Position numbers and translations under genes: made by a program
Shown here: positions 1 through 8,126 of the stretch, one piece after another
How the letters are laid out: each line of letters begins with the position of its first letter
How positions within the stretch are numbered: position 1 is the stretch's first letter
Origin: Echinostoma caproni
Lineage: Eukaryota; Platyhelminthes; Trematoda; Plagiorchiida; Echinostomatidae
Assembly: GCA_900618425.1 (NCBI GenBank)
Contig: UZAN01056266.1
Coordinates: 393 to 11,552 of the forward strand
Direction: 5' to 3'
Length of the DNA stretch: 11,160 nucleotides
Notes under the pieces: generated by a model
What the model was told of the DNA's origin: nothing
Databases searched by the model: none
What the model saw: only the letters and a program-made list of their open reading frames with translations

Positions 1-202
1 AAATCCAGGCCACCAACTTTATCATTGACAACCACGACGAGAACCTCTTAAAATAACGTTTATATGCAACGCTAACAACAGATGCAATCACTCTTTCCTA
101 CTTTATTTCTAAGAATTCGTTTGAGAAATCGGGGCATGCACCTTTTTCTTAGTCAGTTATGACCAGTTGACTTAGAAACTGTGGCCCCTGAAATCTGAGG
201 AT
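1..202 (-). pseudogene. BEL/Pao integrase entrance (partial, off left edge)
   Basis: Downstream of the RNase H end the minus strand reads FQGPQFLSQLVITD (about 155-195), matching the usual W..GP.FL linker of BEL pol. At the very left (about 1-57) it reads RFSSWLSMIKLVAWI, matching the conserved (Y/F)SSW.RL.R..AW(I/V) phrase just before the integrase zinc-binding part. The segment between them is degenerate and contains a stop. The integrase catalytic core would lie outside the window. The call rests on two short conserved phrases in the correct order after RNase H. Confidence 0.68.
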
Positions 203-738
203 TTGGTCTTTTTTTAATGCGTCATACCTAGTGAGGCTGTCCTCAGGGTTATCCTTTCCTGGCACGTGTAGCCACTGTTTGGGGTGGAAATTTCTTTGAT
301 CTTAGGTATGCCATTAGCGACAAAGATTCTTTCATCATTTTCATATCAATTATGACGGATGCAGAGCCCGACCAGAAACATTTGTCGTAGCGATATTCCC
401 ATTTCTTTTTGTATCGTTCAAGATAACTGAATAGCCAACACCGCAGCCGATAACTCGAGACGAGCTGTAGTGATGAACTTCAAAGGAGTAACTCGGGACT
501 TAGCCATAAACAGCGCATACTTCGTAGATTTCTGTTTACCTATGAAGCGAAAGTACACCGCAGTCTCATATCCCTTTTCCGATGCGTCACTCAATACCTG
601 GAGCTCCAACTGGAGATCCGTTTCTGCAGTTCCATGAAAATACCGTCTGGGCAACTTAATACCATTTAGCATTTCTAAAATGGCACAACAATGCCGCCAT
701 CTGTGCCCTTCACTCTCTATCAATTCATCACAACTCAC
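203..738 (-). pseudogene. BEL/Pao RNase H region (Pao A17/RNase H) with lost catalytic Asp
   Basis: An uninterrupted frame at 418-738 encodes the Pao-type region that precedes and enters RNase H. LSDASEKGY (SDAS at about 580-591) holds the first catalytic Asp. MAKSRVTPLKF and TTARLELSAAVLA follow, with the Glu of RLEL as the second acidic position. Beyond a stop near 418 the reading continues in other frames. WSGSASV (about 355-375) stands where the family has WSDS, so the third acidic residue is Gly here. ERIFVANGIPKIKEIS follows, and QWLHVPGKDNPEDSLTR (about 225-275) is the typical W.HVPG..NP.D..(S/T)R end of the domain. A nuclease acting on the RNA:DNA hybrid is the family role. This copy cannot make a whole active enzyme. 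Confidence 0.92.
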
Positions 739-1110
739 TCCTTTCCTACAATGGTCTTCAAAACATAAGTTTAAAGGTAATATGAATGGGCCAATCCACC
801 CCAGTGGGTCATAGATGGCGACAACAACAATCTTTGCGTGACCAGGTACTCCTTCAGTTCAAACCGGTGGATAAACAAATAACTCTCCATATCCCAAGCC
901 AGATCGAGGACGTTTTCCGTAGAAAGCGTACCGTCAGACAATTCCTTAACGGAAACATTCCTCTCGTCAAAAAGAATCTATATCAAAACCTCTCGCTGAT
1001 ATGTCCCGGGTCGAACCTTGAAAACGTTATGTTAGAAAGTTTAAACAAACAGGAAGTTACAGACAGCAAAAGATTGAACTGACAGGGAAAAAACAATAAT
1101 AAAGAAGAAG
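739..1110 (-). pseudogene. BEL/Pao reverse transcriptase C-terminal part and connection (broken)
   Basis: This is the piece of BEL pol that joins the polymerase to RNase H. Reading leftward, one frame around 990-1035 gives a degenerate form of the phrase that normally reads ...KWISN.R... A second frame (about 850-970) gives ELSDGTLSTENVL, LAWDME and then FELKEYLVTQRLLLS. A third frame (about 740-815) gives IYDPLGWIGPFILP, the well-conserved BEL phrase (S/A)IYDPLG. At least two frame changes and one stop, near 975-980, separate these pieces. No polymerase YVDD box is present, because the more N-terminal part is missing at the junction with the gypsy element. The identification is strong for the 740-970 stretch and weaker toward 1110. 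Confidence 0.85.
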
Positions 1111-1119
1111 AATAGAACA

Positions 1120-1690
1120 CCTTTCGTTTCAACTGCGATGCATCAGCTGCCATGACAATCACAATGTCTGAGAATGATTCATGCATCCAGTTGAAGGAAG
1201 CACAGCTGTGTCGGATGAACGCCTATTGGATGAATTGTTTGGGGACCTCGAATTCGGTGACCGCACCCTGTCCCAGTTGTTTTGACACATGCGGCAAATC
1301 ATCGTTACCCGCGTACTTGATGACACCATCCTCCGTCAGCTTTGGTGAACCGTCTCCCTCCACACATCCGGGAAGTTTTATTCGTTCTTTCCAACTGTTC
1401 GTTGGATGAAATGGCAATGGCCACGAATAAGATGTTCGAAGCCAACCCAGCTTCGCAACATATCACCGCTTGCTCCAACCCAACCCCGACCGCTCCTCGC
1501 TGTGATGATATCACTTCATGAATGAAAAACCTTGAACTGTAGATGCAGCAATTGGTTCTTCACCTCTCCCGCTCACGTTTCGTCCAGCCGCAGCCGAAGT
1601 CGAAGTCGCTCGACTTCGTAAACCCTCAGAAACTACCCACCAGCCAGCCGCAATCCTCAACANCCAACAGTTTGGTTCCAGATCCAAGGA
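1120..1690 (+). pseudogene. Gypsy gag (capsid part and Ser/Arg stretch), broken
   Basis: Structural gag protein of the gypsy element, which would form the particle shell around its RNA. Three frames carry it in turn. ENDSCIQLKEA (about 1164-1196) is followed by a frame at 1214-1348 with DERLLDELFGDLEFGDRTL, a stop, and RVLDDTILRQLW. Then comes a frame from 1402 with LDEMAMATNKMFEANP, stops at 1519 and 1537, and MQQLVLHLSRSRF. The phrase LDDTILRQLW...LDE(M/L)A is characteristic of gag in this group of elements. At 1580-1618 another frame encodes an alternating Ser-Arg run (SSSRSRSRSRSTS), suited to nucleic-acid binding. The zinc knuckle expected near 1650-1720 is not intact. One N at 1663. Start is not defined. 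Confidence 0.82.
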
Positions 1691-2154
1691 ATGCATCCCA
1701 ACCTGTTTGTTCACCTCACAGGGAAACCCCAAAGCAGGAATTTAATGACGGCGCCTATTTTCGGCCTCCTTCTTAGTCGTCTATTATTCATTCAAGATGA
1801 AAGCAGCGGTATCCGAGTTTTGATCGATATCGCTGCTGAACTGAGAGTAATTCCCCGCACGGCATGCTACCGACACCTTCAACCAACCGCTGTCACCCTA
1901 CAAGCAGCTAACGGAAGTCGCATTCACACCTACGGCCGTTGCTGTATCACCGTCAACCTTGGTTTGAGACGCCAATTCATGTGCATTTTCACCATTGTTG
2001 ATGTCCGCATTGCCAACATTGATGTTGATCTTTTGTCTGCTTTTGGTTTCCTTGCTGATATCAAGCAGCAAAAACTACTCGACACCTCAACCTCATTATC
2101 TGTCGGTGTTCATGCAACGCGCATTTGTTCCACTTCAACCCATCTCCATCCACT
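1691..2154 (+). pseudogene. Gypsy aspartic protease with mutated active site
   Basis: Retropepsin-type protease that would cut the gag-pol polyprotein. The open frame begins with SRLLFIQDESSG and reaches the active site at about 1823-1840, where it reads LIDIAAEL in place of the usual (V/I)DTGAE. The catalytic Asp (codon 1826-1828) is kept, but the next two residues of the DTG triad are Ile and Ala, which should abolish activity. TAVTLQAANGSRIHTYG (about 1885-1935) and NLGLRRQF are strongly conserved in flatworm-type gypsy proteases. The following FGFLADIKQQKLLD is the usual linker toward reverse transcriptase. That enzyme never appears: homology stops near 2150 and RNase H begins at once in another frame. 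Confidence 0.9.
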
Positions 2155-2748
2155 CAATTGGTGTTGCATACCGACGCGTCGAATCATGCCGTTGGAGTGG
2201 CAGTTCATCAAATGGTCGCAAATGTCCAGTAGCCATTGGCTTTCTATTCACAGAAGCTCGCCCCATCCCAAACTAATTACAAAATCTTTGATCGCGACTT
2301 ACTGGCAGTATACCTTGCCATGCGACATTTTCGCCACCTCCTCGAAGGTCGTTAATTCATCATTATAACTGACCACAAACCACTGATGTTTGTTTTCTGT
2401 GAACGTTCTGACAGTTACTTTTCGCGCGAAATTCGTCACTTGGATTTCATTCCTCAATTCTTTTTACCGATATCCGACACATCAGCGAATCGGACAACAC
2501 CGTCGCAGACGCTGTCTCTCGGCTCAACATCAACAGTATGGCTATATCATCCGATGTCAGCCTTGAGACCATTTCTCAACATCAATCCAGTGACCCACAT
2601 TTCGGAGACCTGCTAAAATCCACCTCACCACGTTGCACACAAGTCCTTCTTCCACAGTCACCATCCACCATTTTGTGATACTTCCTCTGGGCATACTCGA
2701 TCCATTTTACCGTTTAGTATGCGTCAAACTTGGGACACGGTACGTTCA
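2155..2748 (+). pseudogene. Gypsy RNase H and connection to integrase, broken
   Basis: RNase H and the following linker of gypsy pol. One frame (from 2155) reads LHTDASNHAVGVAVHQM, then a stop at 2230. It continues with FDRDLLAVYLAMRHFRHLLEG, a stop at 2353, then ITDHKPLMF and REIRHLDFI. The acidic positions are TDAS, the acidic residue of DRDLLA (most relatives have Glu) and TDHKPL. After a shift near 2460, VADAVSRL (2502-2525) is the classic end of gypsy RNase H. A further shift near 2670 gives CDTSSGHTRSILPFSMRQT, the linker just before the integrase zinc finger. The reading ends at the Ser codon 2746-2748, where the LINE begins, and resumes at 6907. The left border is the internal-deletion junction. 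Confidence 0.93.
2743..2748 (+). repeat. Left copy of possible target-site duplication (cgttca)
   Basis: Six bases at the point where gypsy pol breaks off. They match five of six bases of 6907-6912 (cattca), where pol resumes in the same frame and at the next expected residues. A duplication this short can arise by chance. It is supported mainly by falling exactly at both ends of the interruption. Confidence 0.45.
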
Positions 2749-2821
2749 AAATTTAACTTCGCTATTGGTTTGTGTATTTCTAGAAGTTTATATTCACTCG
2801 GCTCTAATTATTTTGTTTTAA

Positions 2822-3720
2822 CCCGTTGTAAATTTTATTACATCATCCGATCTTTCTACGGCTGATAAAACTTCTCTCGCATCCTCCGACAAGGACACCT
2901 TTCCCATTAGGTTAGATAAGCCTGTGAAAGACATAAATAAAACTCTTCCGCAAGCCAAAATGCTAGATATCATACAGAAACAGGCCTTAGAACTAGAGAA
3001 GCTGAAGGCTAAACTAAATACTCTCGTGACCAGGTTACCAAGCTCAACGCCCTCATGTTGAGCTCCCCAGTTCACTCCGCGGCGGACCAAGCAATCAAAG
3101 CCTCCGAGCAGCAAATACTTGATAAATCAGGAATTTTACAAGCAGACGCAACTGCTTCGAAAAGTATTATCTTCTGAGGACATTCACTGAGCTCCTTAAC
3201 CCCTCAGGAAATGGCGAAGTTAATCTTTAAACATCTGGATACGACGGTTTTCAAGCCCGGCTCCAAAGAAAACAAAAACTCCCCTCGGCCTCGTAGTACA
3301 TATGAGCTCCTCTTCTACAGCCCAAACGCTCATCACGTTTCTGCTACATCCCTAAAACGATCCTGCAAGGGACTCTACACCTTATTCTCCCCGTTGAGAA
3401 GCAGAAAGCCCCCTATTATCCCTCGACAGACTTCAAGCTTCTCCAAATCGCCTTCGTCCTGTTCATATGTCGGGAAACTGATGTAATCCACTCACGGCCC
3501 ATCTCACGCAAAGCTTTCCTTCTAAACGAGACAGTGGTTTACCTCAAGCCAGTAGCATGCAGCTCGGCGAACACGTAATTGTTCTGCACACGCAGAAATC
3601 AATGGCAGAGAAAAGACGTCGGTGCATATGGTCCCCGAAACCACAATCCAGAGAAAGCTAACCGGGCTCAGAACGATCAACGCCCCCCCCCCCCCGGAGC
3701 AAAAAAGGCCTAATTGATGA
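2822..3720 (+). pseudogene. LINE N-terminal (ORF1-like) region with coiled-coil stretch, broken
   Basis: Not recognised by a named domain. It is assigned to the LINE because it lies directly upstream of the endonuclease, mostly in its frame. An open stretch at 2822-3061 contains MLDIIQKQALELEKL and further Leu residues at roughly heptad spacing, as in a coiled coil. A shift near 3030 continues with QVTKLNALM in the frame later used by the endonuclease. That frame stays open to 3486 except for a stop at 3175-3177. It contains basic and Ser/Thr/Pro-rich sequence. From 3487 to 3720 stops are denser, and a run of Cs encodes five prolines in this frame. The family role would be RNA binding and particle assembly (inference). 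No zinc knuckle or PHD pattern is visible. Confidence 0.6.
3683..3695 (+). repeat. Homopolymer of 13 C
   Basis: An uninterrupted run of 13 C bases inside the LINE N-terminal region. In the frame of the endonuclease it reads as a short proline run between INA and GAKKA. Such runs change length easily in replication and sequencing, so the frame around it is unreliable. Confidence 0.95.
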
Positions 3721-4733
3721 TCCCCTTGTCCTAGAAAGCAACATAGTCACGGGAAAAAATCGCCTCAGCTGCCTGTTACCACGATCCAGAAACTCAAGAC
3801 TGCAATTCCAACTCTCCCGAAGCCTACCAGGTTCTCCAAAGCTCATCCCTTCCTCCCAACTTCCGTGTCCACCCCCAACAGGAAATCAACTTTTCTGATG
3901 GGGTCTCCGGAGGGTCGCCCTCCAGAAAGGCGGCCATCCGTGAAACCCCCACCCTTCTTGCACGTAGGTGTCCAACAAATCTCCGACCGACAGCACTTGG
4001 GGTTCCCCGCTTATGTCCCCACAACCCAACCCACCAACGCCCTCCAACTCCTTCTCTCTTCGCCTCATGATGAGCGAATTTTTAAATGCTTTTATTGCAA
4101 CTGCCTCAGCCTCCAAAACAAGATTCTAGAATTAAGGCAGCTTGTACTGGACAATAACTTACACTTTTTACTGCTGACAGAAACCTAGCTGACGGTGGAT
4201 TTCGGCAATGGCGAAGTAACCATGCCAAGCTATTATCTTACTAGAAAAGACTCCACCCGCGGAAGAGCAGGTGGGGTCATAATTTAATTAAAGCACCAAC
4301 TCCCTTCTCTTTATAAACCCTGATGCTGTCCCTCTCATAAATAGTCTGGGTATCTGTTTTCAGATCTCCAGAACGATCAACTTCCTGATGTGCCTAGTCT
4401 GTCGCCCACCTCAATCCATTCTACCAGAGAATCAGCTCCTGATAGACCAATTTAGGCCTGTCACGTAAAGTTGCAAACATTCTCATCTTCCCGTGGTAGG
4501 TATATTCAATTGCCCAAGCATTGACTGGCAAAAGACGTTCTCGACAGACGTCTCCCTCGGTTGCCCTCTCACTGACTTTCTAGTCGAGAAATGCTGGACG
4601 CACCACGTACCTTTACCAACCAGATTCCGACAAGGACAAACCGCGTCTTTACTAGACCTGGTCGTTACCAATGAAAGACACTAAGTGGATGTCATTAACC
4701 AGCTTTCCCCTCTTGGAAAAAGTGTTCATGTTT
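3721..4733 (+). pseudogene. LINE APE-type endonuclease with catalytic losses
   Basis: The endonuclease would nick the genomic target before reverse transcription. The frame is open at 3721-4185: a Pro/Ser/Lys-rich part leads into CNCLSLQNKILELRQLV (about 4098-4150), matching the NARSL.NK..EL start of LINE endonucleases, and LLLTET (about 4168-4185) carrying the catalytic Glu. The next codon is a stop where Trp is usual. GEVTMPSYYLTRKD and GRAGGVII follow, to a stop at 4285. A poorly readable stretch leads to VGIFNCPSIDW (about 4496-4530), where the family has GDFN, so the catalytic Asp is Ile. SLLDLVVTNE is well kept. The last motif reads GKSVHV (about 4716-4733) instead of .SDH., so a second Asp is lost. 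Inactive. Confidence 0.88.
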
Positions 4734-4735
4734 AG

Positions 4736-5249
4736 CTAACTAATGGCTACATATTAACCTGGAATCTGTTTAGTGATAACACTCGATGCGTTCCTCCCTT
4801 CATAAGAAAAAACTTCGAGTCTATAAACCGGTTTCTGCAACTACACATCTGTCCTTCTTCGGGAATGTTTGTTGACGGCCTCGCCAGTGACACAGAGCAA
4901 GTCATCTCTCTCGCAAACTCACAATTCGCTCCCCGAATTCAAATTGCTTTTAATGCTAAGCCCCCCTCCCTTGCCCAGTTAGACGGCTGTTAGATACGAC
5001 GGCCAAGCGTTTTGCAAGATACATGAATACTCTTCTCACGGCCGAAGGAGATGCTTTTAAACAAGTTAGAAACCTCCACCAACACAAAATTGGGGAGCAT
5101 CAGAGGTGCACCCAGAGAGCTATCCTTACCAATGCTCGAAACAATAAACCCTTCTTCTTTAAGTACATTCGTAGCTTGCGTGAGCCTTCTCTCACCCCAA
5201 AGCTATCACTAACCCAGACGAAACAGTTGCCTCATCCCCAACAGAGGCG
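4736..5249 (+). pseudogene. LINE linker between endonuclease and reverse transcriptase
   Basis: This is the spacer between the two enzymatic domains. The frame of the second endonuclease half stays open from 4736 to 4993 (SDNTRCVPPFIRKNFESINRF, with the last third rich in Pro, Ala and Gln) and ends in a stop. A second frame from about 5023 gives EGDAFKQVRNLHQ and ARNNKPFFFKYIRSL. The last phrase resembles the F.KYI+S pattern that precedes the reverse transcriptase in CR1/jockey elements. No catalytic motif is expected here. The assignment depends on position and on the KYI phrase. Confidence 0.7.
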
Positions 5250-6203
5250 GTGGATATCTTCCGATCACACTTCCAGAAAACATTCAACTCCCCTCTGGCA
5301 CTCAAACACCCCATTCTGCAGCTGCTAGATACAAATTCATCCGTAGGATTCATCCTTTTCAAACAAGATAAGACTGAAAGGAGACTTCGGAGCATTAATC
5401 CGTACTGCTCCATGGGACCTGATAATATACACCCAGGTTACNACGCAGTGTGGACGAAAGAGCCTTTTCCACAACCTGGAAAGAAGACGTTGTTTACCCT
5501 ATATACAAAAAAGGCAGTAGACACTTCCCTGTTATCTACCGTCCCATTTCCCTAACCAGCATTCCCAGCAAAATTTTCGGGAGTCTAGTAAAAGACGAAA
5601 TCCTGAAGCAGCTGAGGGTCAATAACCTTGTTTCTCGTTTTCAGCTCGGATTTCTACCTGGCAGGTGTTGCATCACCAATATGCTGACTGTCATGGATAG
5701 CCTGATCAAAGCCTACGATTCCGGCAAGATCTCCCATGTCGTTTTCGTTGACTTTGCGAAGGCATTTGACAAGATCCCATACATCCCTCCTTTCCACAAA
5801 CTCGCAGCACACGGGATTGTGGACCCCTTGCTGGCACTCCTCTGTCTTCCTCTCGAATCCCTCATTTGCAATACGAGTTGGCAAATCTTCATCACAGGCC
5901 AGCCCAATTACCACTGGTGTTCCCCAAGGATCCGTTCTAGGCCCCATTCTCTTCCTTGTTTATATGGATAACCCACCCGATGTAGTATCATCAAGAATTG
6001 CGATGTACGCTGATGATGTCACCATCTGGGATACAGATACCTCTCTTTTACAGACCTCAATCTATGCTACCAAACGCTGGTCACCGATCTGGAATCTTCC
6101 AATCAACAATGACAAGTGTGTTGGGATGTCACTCAATGGTCGCCCATCTCACCCATTTTACGATAGATGGTTGCCACCTACTACCCCAACTAGACCAATA
6201 TAA
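5250..6203 (+). pseudogene. LINE reverse transcriptase with intact YADD box but broken frame
   Basis: This RNA-dependent DNA polymerase would copy the LINE RNA at the nicked target. The frame from 5250 carries the lead-in and GPDNIHPGY, with an N at 5442. A shift near 5450 gives KEDVVYPIYKKGS, YRPISLTSIPSKIFG and FQLGFLPGRCC. Motif A follows, VFVDFAKAFD (about 5739-5768), with its catalytic Asp. A second shift near 5870 gives VGKSSSQASPITTGVPQG (motif B, about 5877-5935) and MYADDVTIW (motif C, about 6003-6029), both catalytic Asp present. KRW...WNLPINNDKC is the next conserved block. The reading ends in a stop near 6202, where the palm-to-thumb connector (the ..LG.... block) is missing. Two shifts make it non-functional. 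Confidence 0.95.
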
Positions 6204-6666
6204 AGNTCCCCTTATTTACGGAATTTACATCCACCTTCTCTTAGAGTACAGAAGCCAAGTTGCGTACTCCAGTCTCATCCGAGATCCTGAATGCCTTAAA
6301 CGCGTCCAAAGGGCCACCACAAAGTCCGTCTTTGGATTCAGGGACCTTCCCTACCCAACGCGACTTCAACAACTGGGCTTTAATCCGTTAGAAGTCAGAC
6401 GCATTCGGAGGGATCTATTTCTCTTCTATCATCTCTTGGACACGGGTATTGTCGAAACCTTCTACATCACGGCTGACTCTCAGCCTACCCGAGATCATAG
6501 CAAAAACTTTACAAGCTCCGTCCGAGAACCAATCTACGTGCATCATCTTTCACCTTCAGGGTGATATCCCCATCGAATGCCCTTCCATAAGAGATATTCA
6601 GTGCCCCAGCAAGGGGGTTTTTAAACTTCGTCTTGACTATCGCTTAGGTTTATCTACTCACCCCTA
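6204..6666 (+). pseudogene. LINE C-terminal domain after the reverse transcriptase
   Basis: After an N at 6206 the reading resumes with LLLEYRSQVAYS, then RDPECLKRVQRATTKSVFG, RDLPYPTRLQQLGFNPLEVR and RRDLFLFYHLL (about 6235-6450). This matches the C-terminal region of CR1/jockey proteins (PHLEY..., L..VQR.ATK, LPY..RL..L....L..RR.R.DL). Near 6545-6575 the meaning passes through another frame (FTFRVISPSNALP). It ends in a third with SKGVFKLRLD and the stop at about 6665-6667. The connector between this block and the YADD part is deleted, judged by the abrupt step at 6200-6230. Function in the family: binding of the element's 3' RNA end and support of polymerisation (partly inferred). Confidence 0.9.
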
Positions 6667-6906
6667 GTAAAGGAAAACCTTTGAAAAAACATTTTTTTGG
6701 AATTATACAAAAGTTTGTAATTTTTCATTTTACTTCTCACCTCGAGCGGGGAAACCTACTAATACCTTTTCAGTATTCTCTGTTTTAGAAAACATTCGAA
6801 CGAAAAGAAAACGCAGTTACCTTTCAAGGACTCGGGACAGTTGGGCAACAGCCTCGAACCAGTGACTCACTTCAATACTTCAAGACAACCCATTTTTATG
6901 TATTCT
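6667..6906 (+). other. LINE 3' non-coding tail
   Basis: About 240 bases between the LINE stop and the resumption of gypsy integrase. I see no gene here. It contains short A and T runs (near 6684-6700) and no poly-A tail. The last bases before 6907 do not form an obvious tandem repeat. It is assigned to the LINE because the gypsy reading on both sides is continuous without it. Confidence 0.6.
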
Positions 6907-6912
6907 CATTCA
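6907..6912 (+). repeat. Right copy of possible target-site duplication (cattca)
   Basis: Matches 2743-2748 at five of six bases. Gypsy pol resumes here in the same reading frame relative to its codons (His-Ser-Leu-Ala-His). This makes it the natural right border of the LINE insertion. Confidence 0.45.
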
Positions 6913-8030
6913 TTGGCGCACCACAATGTTCGGTCTACGTTACGTCTGACTGCCCGTCGTTACATTTGACCCAGTAAGAACAAAGACGTCCTACATTGGG
7001 CAAAACCTTGTTTACAGTGTCAAGAAAATAAGATTCACCGCCACACTGTTTCTTTCCCAGGTCATTTCGCCGTCCTATACACTCTTTTTCTCGTGTTCGT
7101 ATTCATCTTGTTGGCCCAATTCCCACTTCAAATGGCTAGACATATCTGCTAACATATGTCGACCGTTTCAAAGGTTGGCCGGTGACGGCTCCCCTGGGAG
7201 ACATTTCCTCTGAGTTCGTTGCACAACATTTCCTGTTACACTAGATTTCCCATCCCAGTGTTCCCCAAGATGCAACCAATGACAGAGGCGCTCAATTCTA
7301 ATCTGCGCTCCTTCGTGATTTCACGTGGCTATTTGGTTGTGAACACATTCGCACCACTGCATACCACCTCGCGGAAAACGGCTTATTTGAACGTCTTCAC
7401 CGACAACTCAAAGCCTCACTTCGCGCTCACGAAGATACTTGCTTGACCGAACGTCTTCCACTCAACCTCCTGAGCATCTGCTCTATCATCAAAGATGTCG
7501 GATGTACGGTGGCAAATTTGGTTTACGGCACTACTCCTCGTCTACCAGGTGATTTGCTTCAACTCCGACAGTCAACCCCTGTTTCTCCCTTGACATTTGC
7601 TGAAAGATTGCGAGACCATACGGTGCATACCAAACCAACTCTAACATGCTAACACAAGTGAACTGCAAAAGTGCCTGATGATTTGCACTCATGTGACCAC
7701 GTTTCCATTCATTGCGACGCTACACGTCAAACACTAAGAGCATCATAAACCTGACCATACAGAGTAGTTTTTCGTTTCAATAATTTTTTCGTTTTGGATC
7801 GCAAGAGAGAGCATGACTCGGTAAGCATCGATCGTTTAAAACCCGCGTATCTCGATTCATAATTCGATTTATCCATCACACAATCTTTACATGTTGTTCC
7901 TTCACTGGTTATCCTCAATACATCACCAACACCAAGTCATCCAACAGACATAACACACTTCTCTAACCATCCCACCCTCTACACGCGCAAATACACTTCC
8001 AACCGTTCCATGGAAAACATGTCTTGGTAG
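6907..8030 (+). pseudogene. Gypsy integrase, broken, first catalytic Asp replaced
   Basis: This integrase would insert the element's DNA copy. The zinc-binding end is visible: HSLAHHNVRSTLRLTARR (from 6907), a stop at 6967, then KPCLQCQENKIHRHTV with the CxxC at 7009-7020. A second frame from 7092 carries the catalytic core. VRIHLVGPIPTSNG has His at codon 7104-7106 where the first catalytic Asp is usual. YVDRFKGWPV follows, then NDRGAQF with the second Asp at 7281-7283, and AENGLFERLHRQLKA with the Glu at 7389-7391. Stops lie at 7137, 7242 and 7299. VANLVYGTTPRLPGD follows the core. After another disturbed stretch, VSIDRLKPAYL (about 7821-7853) marks the C-terminal domain. The Thr/Pro/Ser-rich tail in the same frame ends at 8028-8030. 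No chromodomain is seen. Confidence 0.94.
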
Positions 8031-8114
8031 AAATGTACAACTTCCTGCTCAATTATTTTAACAATTCGCTTTTACTCTTGCGTTTATTGAATATTCCGTT
8101 TACATTTTCATTCT

Positions 8115-8123
8115 AGAAGGGGG
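8115..8123 (+). promoter_or_regulatory. Polypurine tract of the gypsy element
   Basis: A run of purines, agaaggggg, lies 85 bases after the end of gypsy pol and 3 bases before a TGTAGTG sequence that looks like an LTR start. In LTR elements such a tract primes plus-strand DNA synthesis. Position and composition fit; there is no second copy in the window to confirm. Confidence 0.65.
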
Positions 8124-8126
8124 TAC

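Larger units (their letters stand above)
1..1110 (-). mobile_element. BEL/Pao LTR retrotransposon, pol fragment
   Basis: Read on the minus strand from right to left, this stretch carries the BEL/Pao order: end of the reverse transcriptase, connection, RNase H, then the first part of the integrase, which leaves the window on the left. Gag, protease and the catalytic reverse transcriptase motifs would lie to the right of 1110, where plus-strand gypsy gag is found instead, so the element is cut at its 5' side. Frames change several times and there are stops, so it is a dead copy. The family call rests on conserved phrases in the three sub-parts. The outer limit near 1110 is uncertain by about 40 bases. 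Confidence 0.88.
2749..6906 (+). mobile_element. CR1/jockey-like LINE, near full length, nested in the gypsy element
   Basis: A non-LTR retrotransposon of about 4.16 kb lying wholly inside gypsy pol and in the same orientation. From left to right it has a short AT-rich leader, an N-terminal region with a coiled-coil-like stretch, a proline-rich part, an APE-type endonuclease, a linker, a reverse transcriptase with a YADD box, a C-terminal domain and a 3' non-coding tail. Most of the N-terminal half lies in one frame, suggesting one long ancestral polyprotein frame or two adjacent ones. Later frame changes, many stops and two N bases show decay. No poly-A tail is visible at the 3' end, which fits CR1-type elements. 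The exact clade cannot be fixed by eye. Confidence 0.85.

Noticed and set aside
983..1186. Minus-strand open frame of 67 codons with a hydrophobic middle, resembling a small membrane protein
   Set aside because: Its C-terminal half overlaps the BEL polymerase remnant and its N-terminal half is antisense to gypsy gag. It is a chance frame across a junction.
1305..1732. Minus-strand open frames opposite the gag region
   Set aside because: They are shadows of the plus-strand gypsy gag, which explains the sequence in conserved words.
2818..3114. Minus-strand open frame of 98 codons with Phe/Ser-rich sequence
   Set aside because: It is antisense to the LINE N-terminal region. The plus strand gives a coherent coiled-coil-like reading that joins the endonuclease frame.
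3683..3695. Poly-C run as a regulatory or structural element (for example a G-quadruplex on the other strand)
   Set aside because: A single uninterrupted run inside a decayed LINE is more simply explained by slippage. There are no neighbouring G runs to suggest a designed structure.
5654..5947. Minus-strand open frames of 97 and 64 codons
   Set aside because: They lie opposite the reverse transcriptase motifs A and B, which account for the sequence.
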